DNA from: Dysgonamonadaceae bacterium
Lineage (GTDB): Bacteria; Bacteroidota; Bacteroidia; Bacteroidales; Azobacteroidaceae
Assembly (NCBI GenBank): GCA_031272075.1
Contig: JAISUK010000051.1
Span: forward strand, 1-60,545
Length of the DNA: 60,545 bases
Direction: 5' to 3'
Below are positions 16,942 to 26,072 of this stretch, one piece after another. The translations under genes were made by a program, and so were the position numbers. Within the stretch, counting starts at the first letter, position 1; every line of letters begins with the position of its first letter. The notes under the pieces were generated by a model that searched no databases, was not told the origin of the DNA, and saw nothing but the letters and a program-made list of their open reading frames with translations.

Positions 16942-19900
16942 ATGATAAAATTTATGCGAAAAAAGAATCACACTTTCCGGCATGCGACAGGATTGATCCT
17001 GGCAGCAATGCTCTGGGCATCGGGCTGGGTGGCGCAAGCGCAAATTCCGGCAAAAACCATCACTATCCGCGAGAAAGCCATCGGAATCGAGAAGGCTTTC
17101 GCTGAAGTGAAAGCGCAGTCAGGCATCTTCATCATGTACGAAAATGCCATCATCGACAAAAATCTGAAAATCAGCCTTGACCTGCAAAACGCTACTTTGC
17201 AGCAAGCGATGAACGAAATCTGCGGCAAAGCGGGATTGGCTTTCGAGATCCTCGACAAACATGTACTCGTCACCAAAGCAGCGACTTACAGAGACGCCTC
17301 GCAGCCGAACGGCAAGTCGAACGCGACTCAGACTTACGAAGGCACTGTGACTGATGAAACAGGAGAGCCGCTCGTCGGCGCTGTCGTTCATGTGAAAAAT
17401 GAAAGCCTTGCAGTCACCACCGACATCAACGGCAAATTCAACATCAAAACGACGCCGGGCAGCAGCCTCGTCATTTCTTACCTGGGATACGAGGCAGGCG
17501 AAATTACAACCGACGATCATACAATCCTCAACATCACCCTGCGACAACGACTGATCAGCCTGAGCGAAGTGGTGGTCAGCACCGGATACCAGACCATCTC
17601 ACGCGAAAAATCGACCGGAGCCATAACGACCATCAGTTCAGAAAAACTTGCTGATCGCTACACCCTCAATCTGATGGACAACCTGGAAGGACGCGTTGCC
17701 GGACTGACCGTGTACGACGGGAAAATGACCATCCGCGGCGCAGGCAGTCTCTATGCCGAGACCTCGCCGCTTTTGGTGGTTGACGGCCTGCCGATAGAAG
17801 GCAGCATCGACGACATCAACCCCTACGACGTCGAGAGCGTAACCGTCCTCAAAGACGCCTCGGCAACCGCCATCTACGGCGCCCGCGCCACAAACGGCAT
17901 CATCGTCATCACGACAAAAAAGGCCCAGGTGAAAGGACGCATCAGCATTGACGCTTCGGCTAACTTTACGGTCTATCAAAAACGCAATCTCGATTATGCC
18001 GCTAACGGCTATATGACGCCCGAACAGCAAATAAAGACCGAACAGGATTACTATCAATACTACTTCTTCGATAACAACGGCGAAGTGGCAGACCCCATCG
18101 GTAGCACGGAAAATGCTATCGCCGGCTATTCGCTCATATCCCCGGTGCAATATGCCTATTACCAACTGGCAAAAGGACTTATCACCCAAGCAGATTTTGA
18201 CAGGCAAATAGAATCATTTAAAAAGAACAACTTCGCTAAAGAATATGCCGAAAACGCCCTCCAAAATCGGTTCCTGCAACAATACAATCTGGCGGTGCGC
18301 ACCCGTTCGGAGAATTTCGCATCGAACCTGATAATCAACTATCGCGGCGACAATGCGGGCATCAAGGAGGCCGACAACAACCAGATGAACATCTTCTACA
18401 AAGGAATGTATGATATGGCAAAGTGGTTGACGGTCAATTTCAGCGTGAACAGCATTATAAGCCGTTCTACCGGAAGCAACAGCGAGTTCGCCACCAACCC
18501 TTTCAATGTGCCGAGTTACACACGCTTGCTGAATGACGACGGCAGTTATGCCCAATATGCCTATTACTGCCATTACAACGCACTCACGGAAGTGCATCCC
18601 GAACTGCGCTCAATGAGGTTTAACCACCTGCAAGAATTATCTTACGACCAAAAACACACCAACCGTCAAAACACCCGCTATCACGGCGAACTGCTTTTCA
18701 AGGCGATGGAAGGTCTGACGCTCAATACACAGTTCGTATATGAAACCGACCGCCTGACAGAAAATGCTTATGCCGAGGCTGACAGTTACATCATGCGCAT
18801 GATGTGGAACGCCTATACAATCCAACAGGGTACGGCGCCTAACTACACTTACCGACATCTGATTCCCGAAAACGGCGGCAAACTGGCTACGGTAAACACT
18901 CAGGGAGACTATTGGACGGCGCGCGGACAGGCTAACTTTAACCGCAATTTCGGCAAACATGCGGTAAATATTATTTCCGGATTGGAGTTTCGCCAAACAA
19001 AAACCAACGGCATTCGCAGCCTGCTGCTGGGCTATGACGACCAGTTACAGTCGGATGCAACCACTACCATCAGCATGCTGGAATTGAGCAACTACACCTA
19101 CTCTACTTTCTTTGCTACGAATTTTCCTGCACGACAGTTACTGTACACCCCATGGATAGCGTCTGCCATCGGTCCGGTGGTGGAACAGTTGCACCGCTAC
19201 GCTTCGGGCTATGTCAATGCTACTTACACGTTTGATAACCGTTTTAACCTGTTCGGTTCCTTCCGTAAAGACTACGCCGACCTCTACGGATTGAACGCCA
19301 AGTTCCGCGGCAAACCGCTCTGGTCGGTTGGGGGTAACTGGAATATCCATAACGAGGCTTTTATGCGGCATAACGGACCTTCTTTCGTTGATTTCCTGCA
19401 ACTGAGAATGAGTTACGGCGTGACAGGTAATATCTATCAAGGCGCTACATCGCTGATGACGGCGAATGCCTCCGGCATCAATCAGACCACCAAACAGCCG
19501 GTTTCGACCATCGAAAGTCCCGCCAACCCCGAACTGAAATGGGAGGAAACTGCCACAACCAATGTCGGGCTTGATTTCCGCCTCTTCAACCACCGACTGC
19601 GGGGCGGTATTGACTACTACCACAAAAAAGGAACAGACATCTTCGCCAACAAAACTTTAGACCCCAGCAAAGGCTTTGCAAGTCTGGCAATGAACCTGGC
19701 AGGTCTGAAAAACGACGGCGTGGAATTGACGCTCGCCTACGACTGGATTCGGGCAGCCCGACCGGACGATTTCGCTTGGAGCACCTCGCTGACGGCTTCG
19801 TACAACAAAAACGAAATCACCTACGTGGAGTTGCAGGCTACCCGCGCTTACGAATTAATCAGCCAGCGCTTCAGGGAAGGCTATCCCGTCAATGCGCTCT

Positions 19901-20499
19901 TCTCCTACCAATTCGCAGGAATAGACAACGAGGGAGAACCCACCTGGTGGGGCTCCGACGGACAAGCGCTGCGCAGCGCCCAGACCACCGGCATCGAAGC
20001 GATAGTCTTTTCCGGACAGTCCGACCCGAAAACCGTATTGGGAATGGAAAATGTATGGAAATACAAAGGTTTTAGCCTGAATGTGCTGATGGCCTATTAT
20101 GGCGGTCACAAAATGCGCGTCCTTCAAGCAAGCCCAACTTTTACCGTACCGGTTACTGTGGTTCCCAGTTATTTCTTGAATGCATGGACGCCCGACAACA
20201 CCGACACCAATGTGCCGGGCATCGGCAGATATGCCGCCAGTAGCATCGGAAGCGAATCTACCTACACCGACATCTACGTACAGCCCGCCGATTTCCTGAA
20301 AATCCGCAACTGTGTAGTGGGGTATGAACTCCCGCAGCGCTTGCTCTCCGGAATCGGACTGAAGCATGCTGCACTGCGTTTTCAAATAGATAACCCCAAA
20401 TACCTCTGGGTTAAAAACAAGGTTGGCGTTGACCCCGAAACTTTATCGATGGTCAGGACGCCGACCTCCTATATCTTCGGATTGAATCTTAATTTTTAA
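16942..20499 (+). CDS. SusC-family TonB-dependent receptor with N-terminal STN signalling domain
   Basis: This protein of about 1,185 residues is the barrel of the second SusCD pair and also a signal transducer. In order it shows a signal peptide (ending about ASGWVAQAQ), an STN domain (about residues 45-105, FAEVKAQSGIFIMYEN..), a carboxypeptidase-D-like domain (about 115-200, YEGTVTDETGEPLVGAVV), a plug with EVVVSTGYQ and ATAIYGARATNGIIVITTKK, and a long barrel ending GLNLNF. The STN domain is what contacts FecR, encoded just upstream. I chose ATG 16942, 1 bp after the fecR stop. ATG 16954 and an overlapping ATG 16927 are alternatives. The susD gene follows by 12 bp. The substrate is unknown. 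Confidence 0.95.
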   Translation: MIKFMRKKNHTFRHATGLILAAMLWASGWVAQAQIPAKTITIREKAIGIEKAFAEVKAQSGIFIMYENAIIDKNLKISLDLQNATLQQAMNEICGKAGLAFEILDKHVLVTKAATYRDASQPNGKSNATQTYEGTVTDETGEPLVGAVVHVKNESLAVTTDINGKFNIKTTPGSSLVISYLGYEAGEITTDDHTILNITLRQRLISLSEVVVSTGYQTISREKSTGAITTISSEKLADRYTLNLMDNLEGRVAGLTVYDGKMTIRGAGSLYAETSPLLVVDGLPIEGSIDDINPYDVESVTVLKDASATAIYGARATNGIIVITTKKAQVKGRISIDASANFTVYQKRNLDYAANGYMTPEQQIKTEQDYYQYYFFDNNGEVADPIGSTENAIAGYSLISPVQYAYYQLAKGLITQADFDRQIESFKKNNFAKEYAENALQNRFLQQYNLAVRTRSENFASNLIINYRGDNAGIKEADNNQMNIFYKGMYDMAKWLTVNFSVNSIISRSTGSNSEFATNPFNVPSYTRLLNDDGSYAQYAYYCHYNALTEVHPELRSMRFNHLQELSYDQKHTNRQNTRYHGELLFKAMEGLTLNTQFVYETDRLTENAYAEADSYIMRMMWNAYTIQQGTAPNYTYRHLIPENGGKLATVNTQGDYWTARGQANFNRNFGKHAVNIISGLEFRQTKTNGIRSLLLGYDDQLQSDATTTISMLELSNYTYSTFFATNFPARQLLYTPWIASAIGPVVEQLHRYASGYVNATYTFDNRFNLFGSFRKDYADLYGLNAKFRGKPLWSVGGNWNIHNEAFMRHNGPSFVDFLQLRMSYGVTGNIYQGATSLMTANASGINQTTKQPVSTIESPANPELKWEETATTNVGLDFRLFNHRLRGGIDYYHKKGTDIFANKTLDPSKGFASLAMNLAGLKNDGVELTLAYDWIRAARPDDFAWSTSLTASYNKNEITYVELQATRAYELISQRFREGYPVNALFSYQFAGIDNEGEPTWWGSDGQALRSAQTTGIEAIVFSGQSDPKTVLGMENVWKYKGFSLNVLMAYYGGHKMRVLQASPTFTVPVTVVPSYFLNAWTPDNTDTNVPGIGRYAASSIGSESTYTDIYVQPADFLKIRNCVVGYELPQRLLSGIGLKHAALRFQIDNPKYLWVKNKVGVDPETLSMVRTPTSYIFGLNLNF

Positions 20500-20511
20500 A
20501 CTAATTGACGT

Positions 20512-21930
20512 ATGAAAAAGAAAATAACATATATCCTTCTCTGCTCGTTAATGCTGACATTTGCTGCCTGCGAAGAGTTTACAGACATCACCCCGAAGGG
20601 AAAAAACATGCTGCAAAGGGTAACCGACCTGGATCAGGTGCTCAATTACCGGTATTACGGCGCCGCTTACAACGCAAGCCAGCTTTCCGAGTTGATCAAT
20701 GACATCTATCCGCAAATAACAAATATTCCCAATTTGATTACTAATCCCACAAAAACACTCAGTTCCGTGCGGGTAACTTGGGATGAAGAAACCGGCAGAA
20801 CAGAACTGACCGTGCAGGATTATCTCTATACCGGATTTTACGACGCCATCGGGAAAGTGGCAAACCCGGTACTGCTGATGGTGGACGCCGCCGAAGGAGA
20901 CCGCGAATTGGCACAACGCCTGAAAGCAGAGGCTTACGTGATTCGGGCATACATGCACTACCTGGCGGTCAATGTTTTCGCTAAGGCATACAACCCCGCT
21001 ACCGCTGCTACCGACGGCGGCGTTCCTTACGTCAAAGAGAACGACCTCCTCTCGGTTCCGAGCACGAAATATACCGTACAGGAAGTGTACGACTTCATCC
21101 TCGCCGACCTGGAGGCGGCTTTTGCGCTCAACAGCCTGCCGGACGTGTCGGCCAACCTGATGCGGGTGAGCCTACCCTTCGCCTACGCTGTGGAAGCAAA
21201 GGTACGAATGTCGATGCACGACTATAGCGGCGCTTTACAAGCCGCAGAAAAATCCCTGACGATTAACAGCGCTATATACGACCACCGACCTTATATCGCC
21301 GGCAATTTTACACGCTTGGAAGCACAGTGCCCCGAAGACCTGTTTTTCGCCTCTTATGGCTATTTACTGCTCATCGGCCTCACGCCGGAACTGACAGCCA
21401 GTTTTGAGCCGGGCAGTATTTTTTACTATTCGATAACTAACGGTCCCTACGCTATATACAATCTAGGGCCTATATATCACGGACTCCCCGTTGACGTCGT
21501 TATGATGCTGACGGCATTTTGCAGTGGGGGCGGTCTGACCACGGTAGACATGTATCTGACGAAAGCCGAATGTCTGATTCGTTCGGGGAAAATCGCCGAA
21601 GCGATGGCTATATTGAACGACATCCGTACCTACCGGATTGACCCTGCCGTTTATGCACCGCTGACCGCTACAAATACGGCAGACGCATTCGCTGCCCTCA
21701 AACGACTGTCCCGTACTGAAAATTTTTATGGCTGTAAAAATTTTATCAACCTGAAACGCTGGAACACAGAGGACGCCTACAAGGACACGCTGACCAAAAC
21801 CATCAGTTGGACAGCGGCTTCCGGTCCTGCAAGCTATACCTACACTCTCCGCCCGGAATCGCCGCTGTGGATTTTTCCTTTTCCGCAGAATGCCACATCG
21901 TTCAATCCCAATCTGGAACAAAACTACTAA
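20512..21930 (+). CDS. SusD/RagB-family lipoprotein
   Basis: This is the surface substrate-binding partner of the STN-containing SusC, 12 bp downstream of it. The 472-residue protein has a lipoprotein signal (LTFAAC, Cys about residue 20), SusD-type TPR helices (KAEAYVIRAYMHYLAVNVF), and a C-terminal SusD domain (TKAECLIRSG, AMAILNDIRTYRID). It is shorter than many SusD proteins but not truncated: the C-terminus SFNPNLEQNY is typical. The sequence just before the start (TTGACGTATGAAA) is the same as before fabD, probably a favoured AT-rich ribosome-binding context. Confidence 0.93.
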   Translation: MKKKITYILLCSLMLTFAACEEFTDITPKGKNMLQRVTDLDQVLNYRYYGAAYNASQLSELINDIYPQITNIPNLITNPTKTLSSVRVTWDEETGRTELTVQDYLYTGFYDAIGKVANPVLLMVDAAEGDRELAQRLKAEAYVIRAYMHYLAVNVFAKAYNPATAATDGGVPYVKENDLLSVPSTKYTVQEVYDFILADLEAAFALNSLPDVSANLMRVSLPFAYAVEAKVRMSMHDYSGALQAAEKSLTINSAIYDHRPYIAGNFTRLEAQCPEDLFFASYGYLLLIGLTPELTASFEPGSIFYYSITNGPYAIYNLGPIYHGLPVDVVMMLTAFCSGGGLTTVDMYLTKAECLIRSGKIAEAMAILNDIRTYRIDPAVYAPLTATNTADAFAALKRLSRTENFYGCKNFINLKRWNTEDAYKDTLTKTISWTAASGPASYTYTLRPESPLWIFPFPQNATSFNPNLEQNY

Positions 21931-21951
21931 CAATATAACATTTGGAAAGAT

Positions 21952-23868
21952 ATGAGAAGATTATTTATTACAGCAGTTTGTATCGCCTGTGTCTTATGCT
22001 CGGCAATATCTATTGCCCAAACGCCGAACAAATTACAGTTGAAGGTGCTGTATGTGGGCGGCTCGCCGGAATTTGAACCCACGCTAAGCAATATCTCGGC
22101 GGAGACCATTGAGGCGAGCGTTAAGGAACGTATGAAGTCATTCGAGGCTTTCCTGAACAACTATTTTACCTCCGTGACGGTGATCAACGCCGAAGATTAC
22201 AGTCAAGAAATGTCAGCCAATTACGATGTTACCGTCATGGACGGACTGCCCAAGCCCATCACACCGCTGTATCAGGACAGAGCAAAAGGCATTTACCTTT
22301 GGGAGGGCTACCTGACAGACGATTTCGCCTTCCCAATGCTTACCATCGGCTACATCAGCGACAAAATAGGCCGCCGCATCGGGACAAAAAACGACTGGTA
22401 TTGCCTCTGCCTGCAGTCGGACGCTCACAGTTGGCGTGCCGAGCACCCCATTTTTCATGGTCCGTTCGAGGTGAAGATGACCGTCGTGGACAAGCCGACC
22501 CCCGAACCCATTTTTGGTTATCCGCATCATTTCGATGGCGCTGTGCCTGAAAATCTGCCCATGTGGAGGGTACAGACTTATGATTACAACGCCACTGACA
22601 GATCACGGATTGGACTGGTTTCGCGACCGGGCGGGTACGAAGATTCGCCCGAAGCCGAGTACATTTCGAGTGGCGTCTGCGCCAAGTCGCCCGATGCCGT
22701 AGCCATCGGACGACACGGAAATTTCTTCCACTGGGGGTTTGCCGCCTCGCCAACATATCTGACCGAAGAAGCAAAACCCGTACTGGCAAATGCCATTGCC
22801 TATATTGCCAAATTCTCGGGGCAAACGCCCATCGCTCGCAAGTATAATGACCGGACGTGCACCCGTGATTACGCTAAATATCTGAAGCAATTCCTTTCGC
22901 ACGAAACTTACGAGGTCCAACTGAAAAGCATCGCCGAATCCAATGAAGCCATGAGTAAAATGCAAAACAGAGCGAAAGAAAAACAGGCGCGCGGGGAAAA
23001 ACTCGACCAGATAGAGACCATCTCGCTCTCGTTCAAGCCCTCGCCGCCGATGACCTACGAGCAGTACCTCCGCCGTACAGCCGGAAATTTGTACGACAGT
23101 TTCGGTACAGACCTCGATGCATACGGCAAATATTTCGACGAGAACTACGACTATTTCTACTGCGAAGAAGGCTCTTACGATTTGAAAATTGACGCCGACG
23201 CCAAACAACTCGGTATCCCAAACAATGACAAACGTCTGCTCGATGAAGCGATAAAGATGTTGGAATCAGGCAAGGACACGGAAAAAGGCAAACGCATACT
23301 GTTGCGTTACACGCTGCTGGACTTCTCTACACCCGCAGAATGGCGCGCCTGGTACGAACAGTACAAAGACCTGCTGTTCTTCACCGAATCGGGCGGTTGG
23401 GTGTTCCTTATCAACAGCCGCGAAAAGGGGCTGAACGACTATAAAGCGCGCGAAGAACGACAAGCCACAAACAGGGTGGACGCCGGAGAAACAAGCGACG
23501 ATGAACCGGTTGCCTTGAATGCCGAAAGCGCCATCCTGCAAGACGGAAGCAGGGCGGTTTTCATCAAAATGAAAGTGCATCCCGGCTACCACGTTTACGA
23601 TTATGTGGCAAACACCGACCCGTTCATCGCTACTTCGGTGGACATCGACTTTCCGCACGGCTACAGACCGGTCGGCGAAATCAAACGACCTTTGGGAAAC
23701 TACTACAACCGGCAAGGAACTACCGAATACCGCGACGAAGTGCTCTTCTCGCAAGTCTTCACCGGCACTGGCAACGGCGAGGTCAAGTGCAAAGTGACAT
23801 ACCAGTGCTGCGACCGCCACATCTGCTTTCAGCCACAAACAAAAGAAATATCAATCACCCTCAATTAA
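21952..23868 (+). CDS. Secreted ThuA-like/DsbD-N-terminal-like fusion protein
   Basis: This 638-residue protein has a signal peptide (about residues 1-23). The N-terminal part (about 28-290) resembles ThuA-like/class I glutamine-amidotransferase folds: LKVLYVGGSPEFEP at the start and a closing HWGFAASPTYLTEEAKPVLANAI pattern. The middle is helical. The C-terminal 130 residues look like the N-terminal periplasmic domain of DsbD: a beta-rich stretch ending with a CCDRHICFQPQTKEISITL motif, where Cys residues exchange disulfides. It is cotranscribed with SusCD upstream (21 bp) and a broken TlpA gene downstream (7 bp). I infer an envelope redox function for material taken up by the second SusCD. 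The domain boundaries are my estimate. Confidence 0.7.
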   Translation: MRRLFITAVCIACVLCSAISIAQTPNKLQLKVLYVGGSPEFEPTLSNISAETIEASVKERMKSFEAFLNNYFTSVTVINAEDYSQEMSANYDVTVMDGLPKPITPLYQDRAKGIYLWEGYLTDDFAFPMLTIGYISDKIGRRIGTKNDWYCLCLQSDAHSWRAEHPIFHGPFEVKMTVVDKPTPEPIFGYPHHFDGAVPENLPMWRVQTYDYNATDRSRIGLVSRPGGYEDSPEAEYISSGVCAKSPDAVAIGRHGNFFHWGFAASPTYLTEEAKPVLANAIAYIAKFSGQTPIARKYNDRTCTRDYAKYLKQFLSHETYEVQLKSIAESNEAMSKMQNRAKEKQARGEKLDQIETISLSFKPSPPMTYEQYLRRTAGNLYDSFGTDLDAYGKYFDENYDYFYCEEGSYDLKIDADAKQLGIPNNDKRLLDEAIKMLESGKDTEKGKRILLRYTLLDFSTPAEWRAWYEQYKDLLFFTESGGWVFLINSREKGLNDYKAREERQATNRVDAGETSDDEPVALNAESAILQDGSRAVFIKMKVHPGYHVYDYVANTDPFIATSVDIDFPHGYRPVGEIKRPLGNYYNRQGTTEYRDEVLFSQVFTGTGNGEVKCKVTYQCCDRHICFQPQTKEISITLN

Positions 23869-23875
23869 GTGATTT

Positions 23876-24609
23876 ATGAAACATTTTTTATTATCACTCA
23901 CAATTTTAACATGCAGTCTTTCGCTGTTTGCACAGCAATATGACCCTGAGACTGTGAAACTGATGAACATCAAAGACTCGGTCGAGTTGCAAAATGCCAT
24001 CAACACGCTTTTGAAAGGCGATGAAAAGGCTCAAACAGCCGTTCTCACCTATTACAGGGTATCACGGAACGAAGAGAAAGCGCAGAAATTATCTGAAACG
24101 CTTTTGAAAAAATACCCAAAGGGAAACGAAGCCGCCGGACAGTTCTTGAATAAAATCTACAGGGCAGAGAACTTTGAAAAGATGGAAGATTTGGTAAAAG
24201 AATTTGAACAGACTTTCGGGGCAAATACCTCGTGCTCGATTTCTGGGCAACGTGGTGCGGACCTTGCAAAAAGTCGTTCCCTGCCATGCAGCAGGCTGTG
24301 AATAAGTATAAGGACGACCCTGACGTCGCATTCCTCTTTATTCATACATGGGAAACTTCAAAAACTCCCGTAGCAGACGCAACTAAATATCTGACCGACA
24401 ACAACTACTCCTTCGATGTTTACTTCGACCTCAAAGACGATAAGGGATCGAATCCCGCCGTTACTCAATTCGGAGTAAAAGGCATACCGGCGAAATTCAT
24501 CATCGACCCGGAAGGCTCTATCCGTTTCAGAGGCAGCGGCTTCGGCGGCGGCGACGACGAACTGGTAGCGGAACTCTCTGCGATGTTAGACCTGTTGAAA
24601 AAATTATAA
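23876..24609 (+). pseudogene. TlpA-family thioredoxin gene broken by frameshift and internal deletion
   Basis: The 5' part (23876 to about 24207) encodes a signal peptide (LSLFAQ) and a helical region ending KMEDLVKEFEQ. From about 24208 the conserved TlpA stretch TDFRGKYLVLDFWATWCGPC and the rest of a thioredoxin domain (cis-Pro GIPAKFII) continue in another frame to the stop at 24607-24609. The usual link between these parts (a PDFTL-type segment and more) is absent, so a deletion with a frame change joined them. The first frame ends at 24301 after 141 codons. A GTG at 24232 could restart translation, but the product would lack a signal peptide and so would not reach the periplasm. Most likely a dead gene. 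Confidence 0.75.
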
Positions 24610-24638
24610 CGGCTACATTCTAACCATAGATTGGGGAA

Positions 24639-24860
24639 ATGGGCGCTTATTCACCGTTTTTTGAGGATATGGATGCGGAAAATTACGCTTGTATCTTTGC
24701 CGACGGTCAGAAGAAAATCAACATTGACGTTGTGAAGCGCGTTTGCGACAAGTGCCTGCGGGTGCAGCAGACAACGTTCATGCAGTATAAAAGCCTGCTG
24801 GCGCCGGTACAGTGGCGGCTGTTAGTAGGCTTAGCGAAAACTATTAAACTATCTTATTGA
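24639..24860 (+). pseudogene. C-terminal remnant of an AAA-type ATPase
   Basis: A 73-codon frame contains FADGQKKINIDVVKRV and TTFMQYKSLLAPVQWRLLVGLAK, which from memory match the C-terminal end of Bacteroidetes stand-alone AAA ATPases (archaeal-ATPase type). The Walker motifs are missing and an in-frame stop (24627-24629) lies just upstream. It is a fossil rather than a gene, beside the fragment of a second ATPase. Confidence 0.6.
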
Positions 24861-24889
24861 CATTTTAATTGAAATGATGTATAAAAGAA

Positions 24890-25046
24890 ATGATTAAGAA
24901 GAGATTGTTAGAACCTCGCAGATTCATCCAAGTGTTATCAGGCCTCGTCAAATGGGCAAGACCACGCTCGTCAAACAGGGAACAGGTGAGTGTCTATCGA
25001 AGTGAAAAACAATAAAAATCGTTACGGATTACAAAAACGCGAATAA
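24890..25046 (+). pseudogene. Collapsed AAA+DUF4143-type ATPase remnant
   Basis: ATG 24890 begins MIKKRLLEP, like the start of AAA+DUF4143 ATPases. After a frame change near 24942 the Walker A region reads GPRQMGKTTLVKQG (24940-24984). Shortly after, in a third frame, SIEVKNNKNRYGLQ resembles the conserved EVK stretch near the end of such proteins, ending TAA at 25044-25046. The roughly 300 residues expected between are missing. Two frameshifts and a large deletion indicate old decay. Confidence 0.55.
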
Positions 25047-25062
25047 ATCCGATTATTTGTTG

Positions 25063-25070
25063 TATTTTTG
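25063..25070 (+). promoter_or_regulatory. Candidate -7 box (TATTTTTG) for the phospholipase gene
   Basis: TATTTTTG fits TAxxTTTG and lies 61 bp before the proposed start codon at 25132. A longer ORF from 25057 would begin within this box, which supports the later start. Confidence 0.5.
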
Positions 25071-25131
25071 CAGCATAATGTGCATAACATTCAATGCGAA
25101 TTTGAATGTCTGCATCCAAAACAACGATTTT

Positions 25132-26031
25132 ATGCATCGATTTATACACCTTGTGTCGTATATTTTTCTACTTGCGGGAATTGTGTTTTCGCACGAAGCG
25201 ACTGCGCAATCCAAAGAATTGGAAGAAATGTGGCAACGCCAGGTAAGAACGGAACCCCATGATATGAAAAGGATTGAATACCTGCATGTCGACCAGGAGA
25301 CGATTGACCGCTTATTTGACAAGTTGCCCAGTTTTGGTATGCACCATGATAATTACATTATCACGGGAATTTCCACCAACAAAAAAATCGACAAGTATAC
25401 CGCCGACGCCAAATTCCAGATGAGCATCAGCCAACGGCTTTTCAAGTCCGTTTTGCCGTTTCATACCTTCCTTTTGATGACTTATACCCAGAAATCTTTT
25501 TGGGAGATTTATCAAAATTCAGCGCCTTTTGCCGACAACAACTACAATCCCGGATTTCTACTCGTCAAACCCATCGTCCACAACAATGGACTGTGGGGAT
25601 TGATGTATTTGGGATTTGAACACGAATCGAACGGACAGGACTCAATCCGGTCGCGCAACTGGAATTATTTTCTGTTTTCGGGCACCCATTTCTTTAATAT
25701 CTATTTTTCCGGTCAAGTGAAATGCTGGGCGGGCTGGTTGGGCGGCGCCAACAAAGATTTATACAAATACAGGGGATATGGCCTGTTCGCCCTCAATTAC
25801 CGCAGTCTGGAGGACAATTTTCGGATTTCGCTGGTAGTGAATCCCCGCAGTGGTTTCAAATCTTTCAATACACAGCTGGAATTGAATTTCAAGATGGGGC
25901 ACAAAGCCAACCAGTATTTTTTTGTACAATGGTATAATGGCTACGGGGAGAGCCTTTTAGAATACAATAAATACTGTTCGATGGTCAGGGTTGGGATCTG
26001 CCTGACTCCGCCTTTGAGAAATTTGTATTAA
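25132..26031 (+). CDS. pldA: Outer membrane phospholipase A1
   Basis: PldA hydrolyses phospholipids that stray into the outer leaflet of the outer membrane. The 299-residue product has a signal peptide (about residues 1-25, ending HEATAQ). The catalytic set is visible: H164 and S166 in EHESNG and N178 in SRNWN, with the same His+2 Ser and Ser+12 Asn spacing as E. coli OMPLA (H142, S144, N156). The motif YNPGF and the strand QWYNGYGESLLEYN near the C-terminus are family hallmarks. I chose ATG 25132 because an upstream in-frame ATG lies in the promoter and would place 25 residues before the signal peptide. Confidence 0.95.
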   Translation: MHRFIHLVSYIFLLAGIVFSHEATAQSKELEEMWQRQVRTEPHDMKRIEYLHVDQETIDRLFDKLPSFGMHHDNYIITGISTNKKIDKYTADAKFQMSISQRLFKSVLPFHTFLLMTYTQKSFWEIYQNSAPFADNNYNPGFLLVKPIVHNNGLWGLMYLGFEHESNGQDSIRSRNWNYFLFSGTHFFNIYFSGQVKCWAGWLGGANKDLYKYRGYGLFALNYRSLEDNFRISLVVNPRSGFKSFNTQLELNFKMGHKANQYFFVQWYNGYGESLLEYNKYCSMVRVGICLTPPLRNLY

Positions 26032-26072
26032 ATTTGTATCATGTTTATGTTCAATTCTCAAATCAAACATTT

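Noticed and set aside
24205..24235. Programmed ribosomal frameshift joining the two TlpA halves
   Set aside because: No slippery heptamer or downstream structure is seen, and the normal linker domain is missing even if the frames are joined, so a deletion is more likely.
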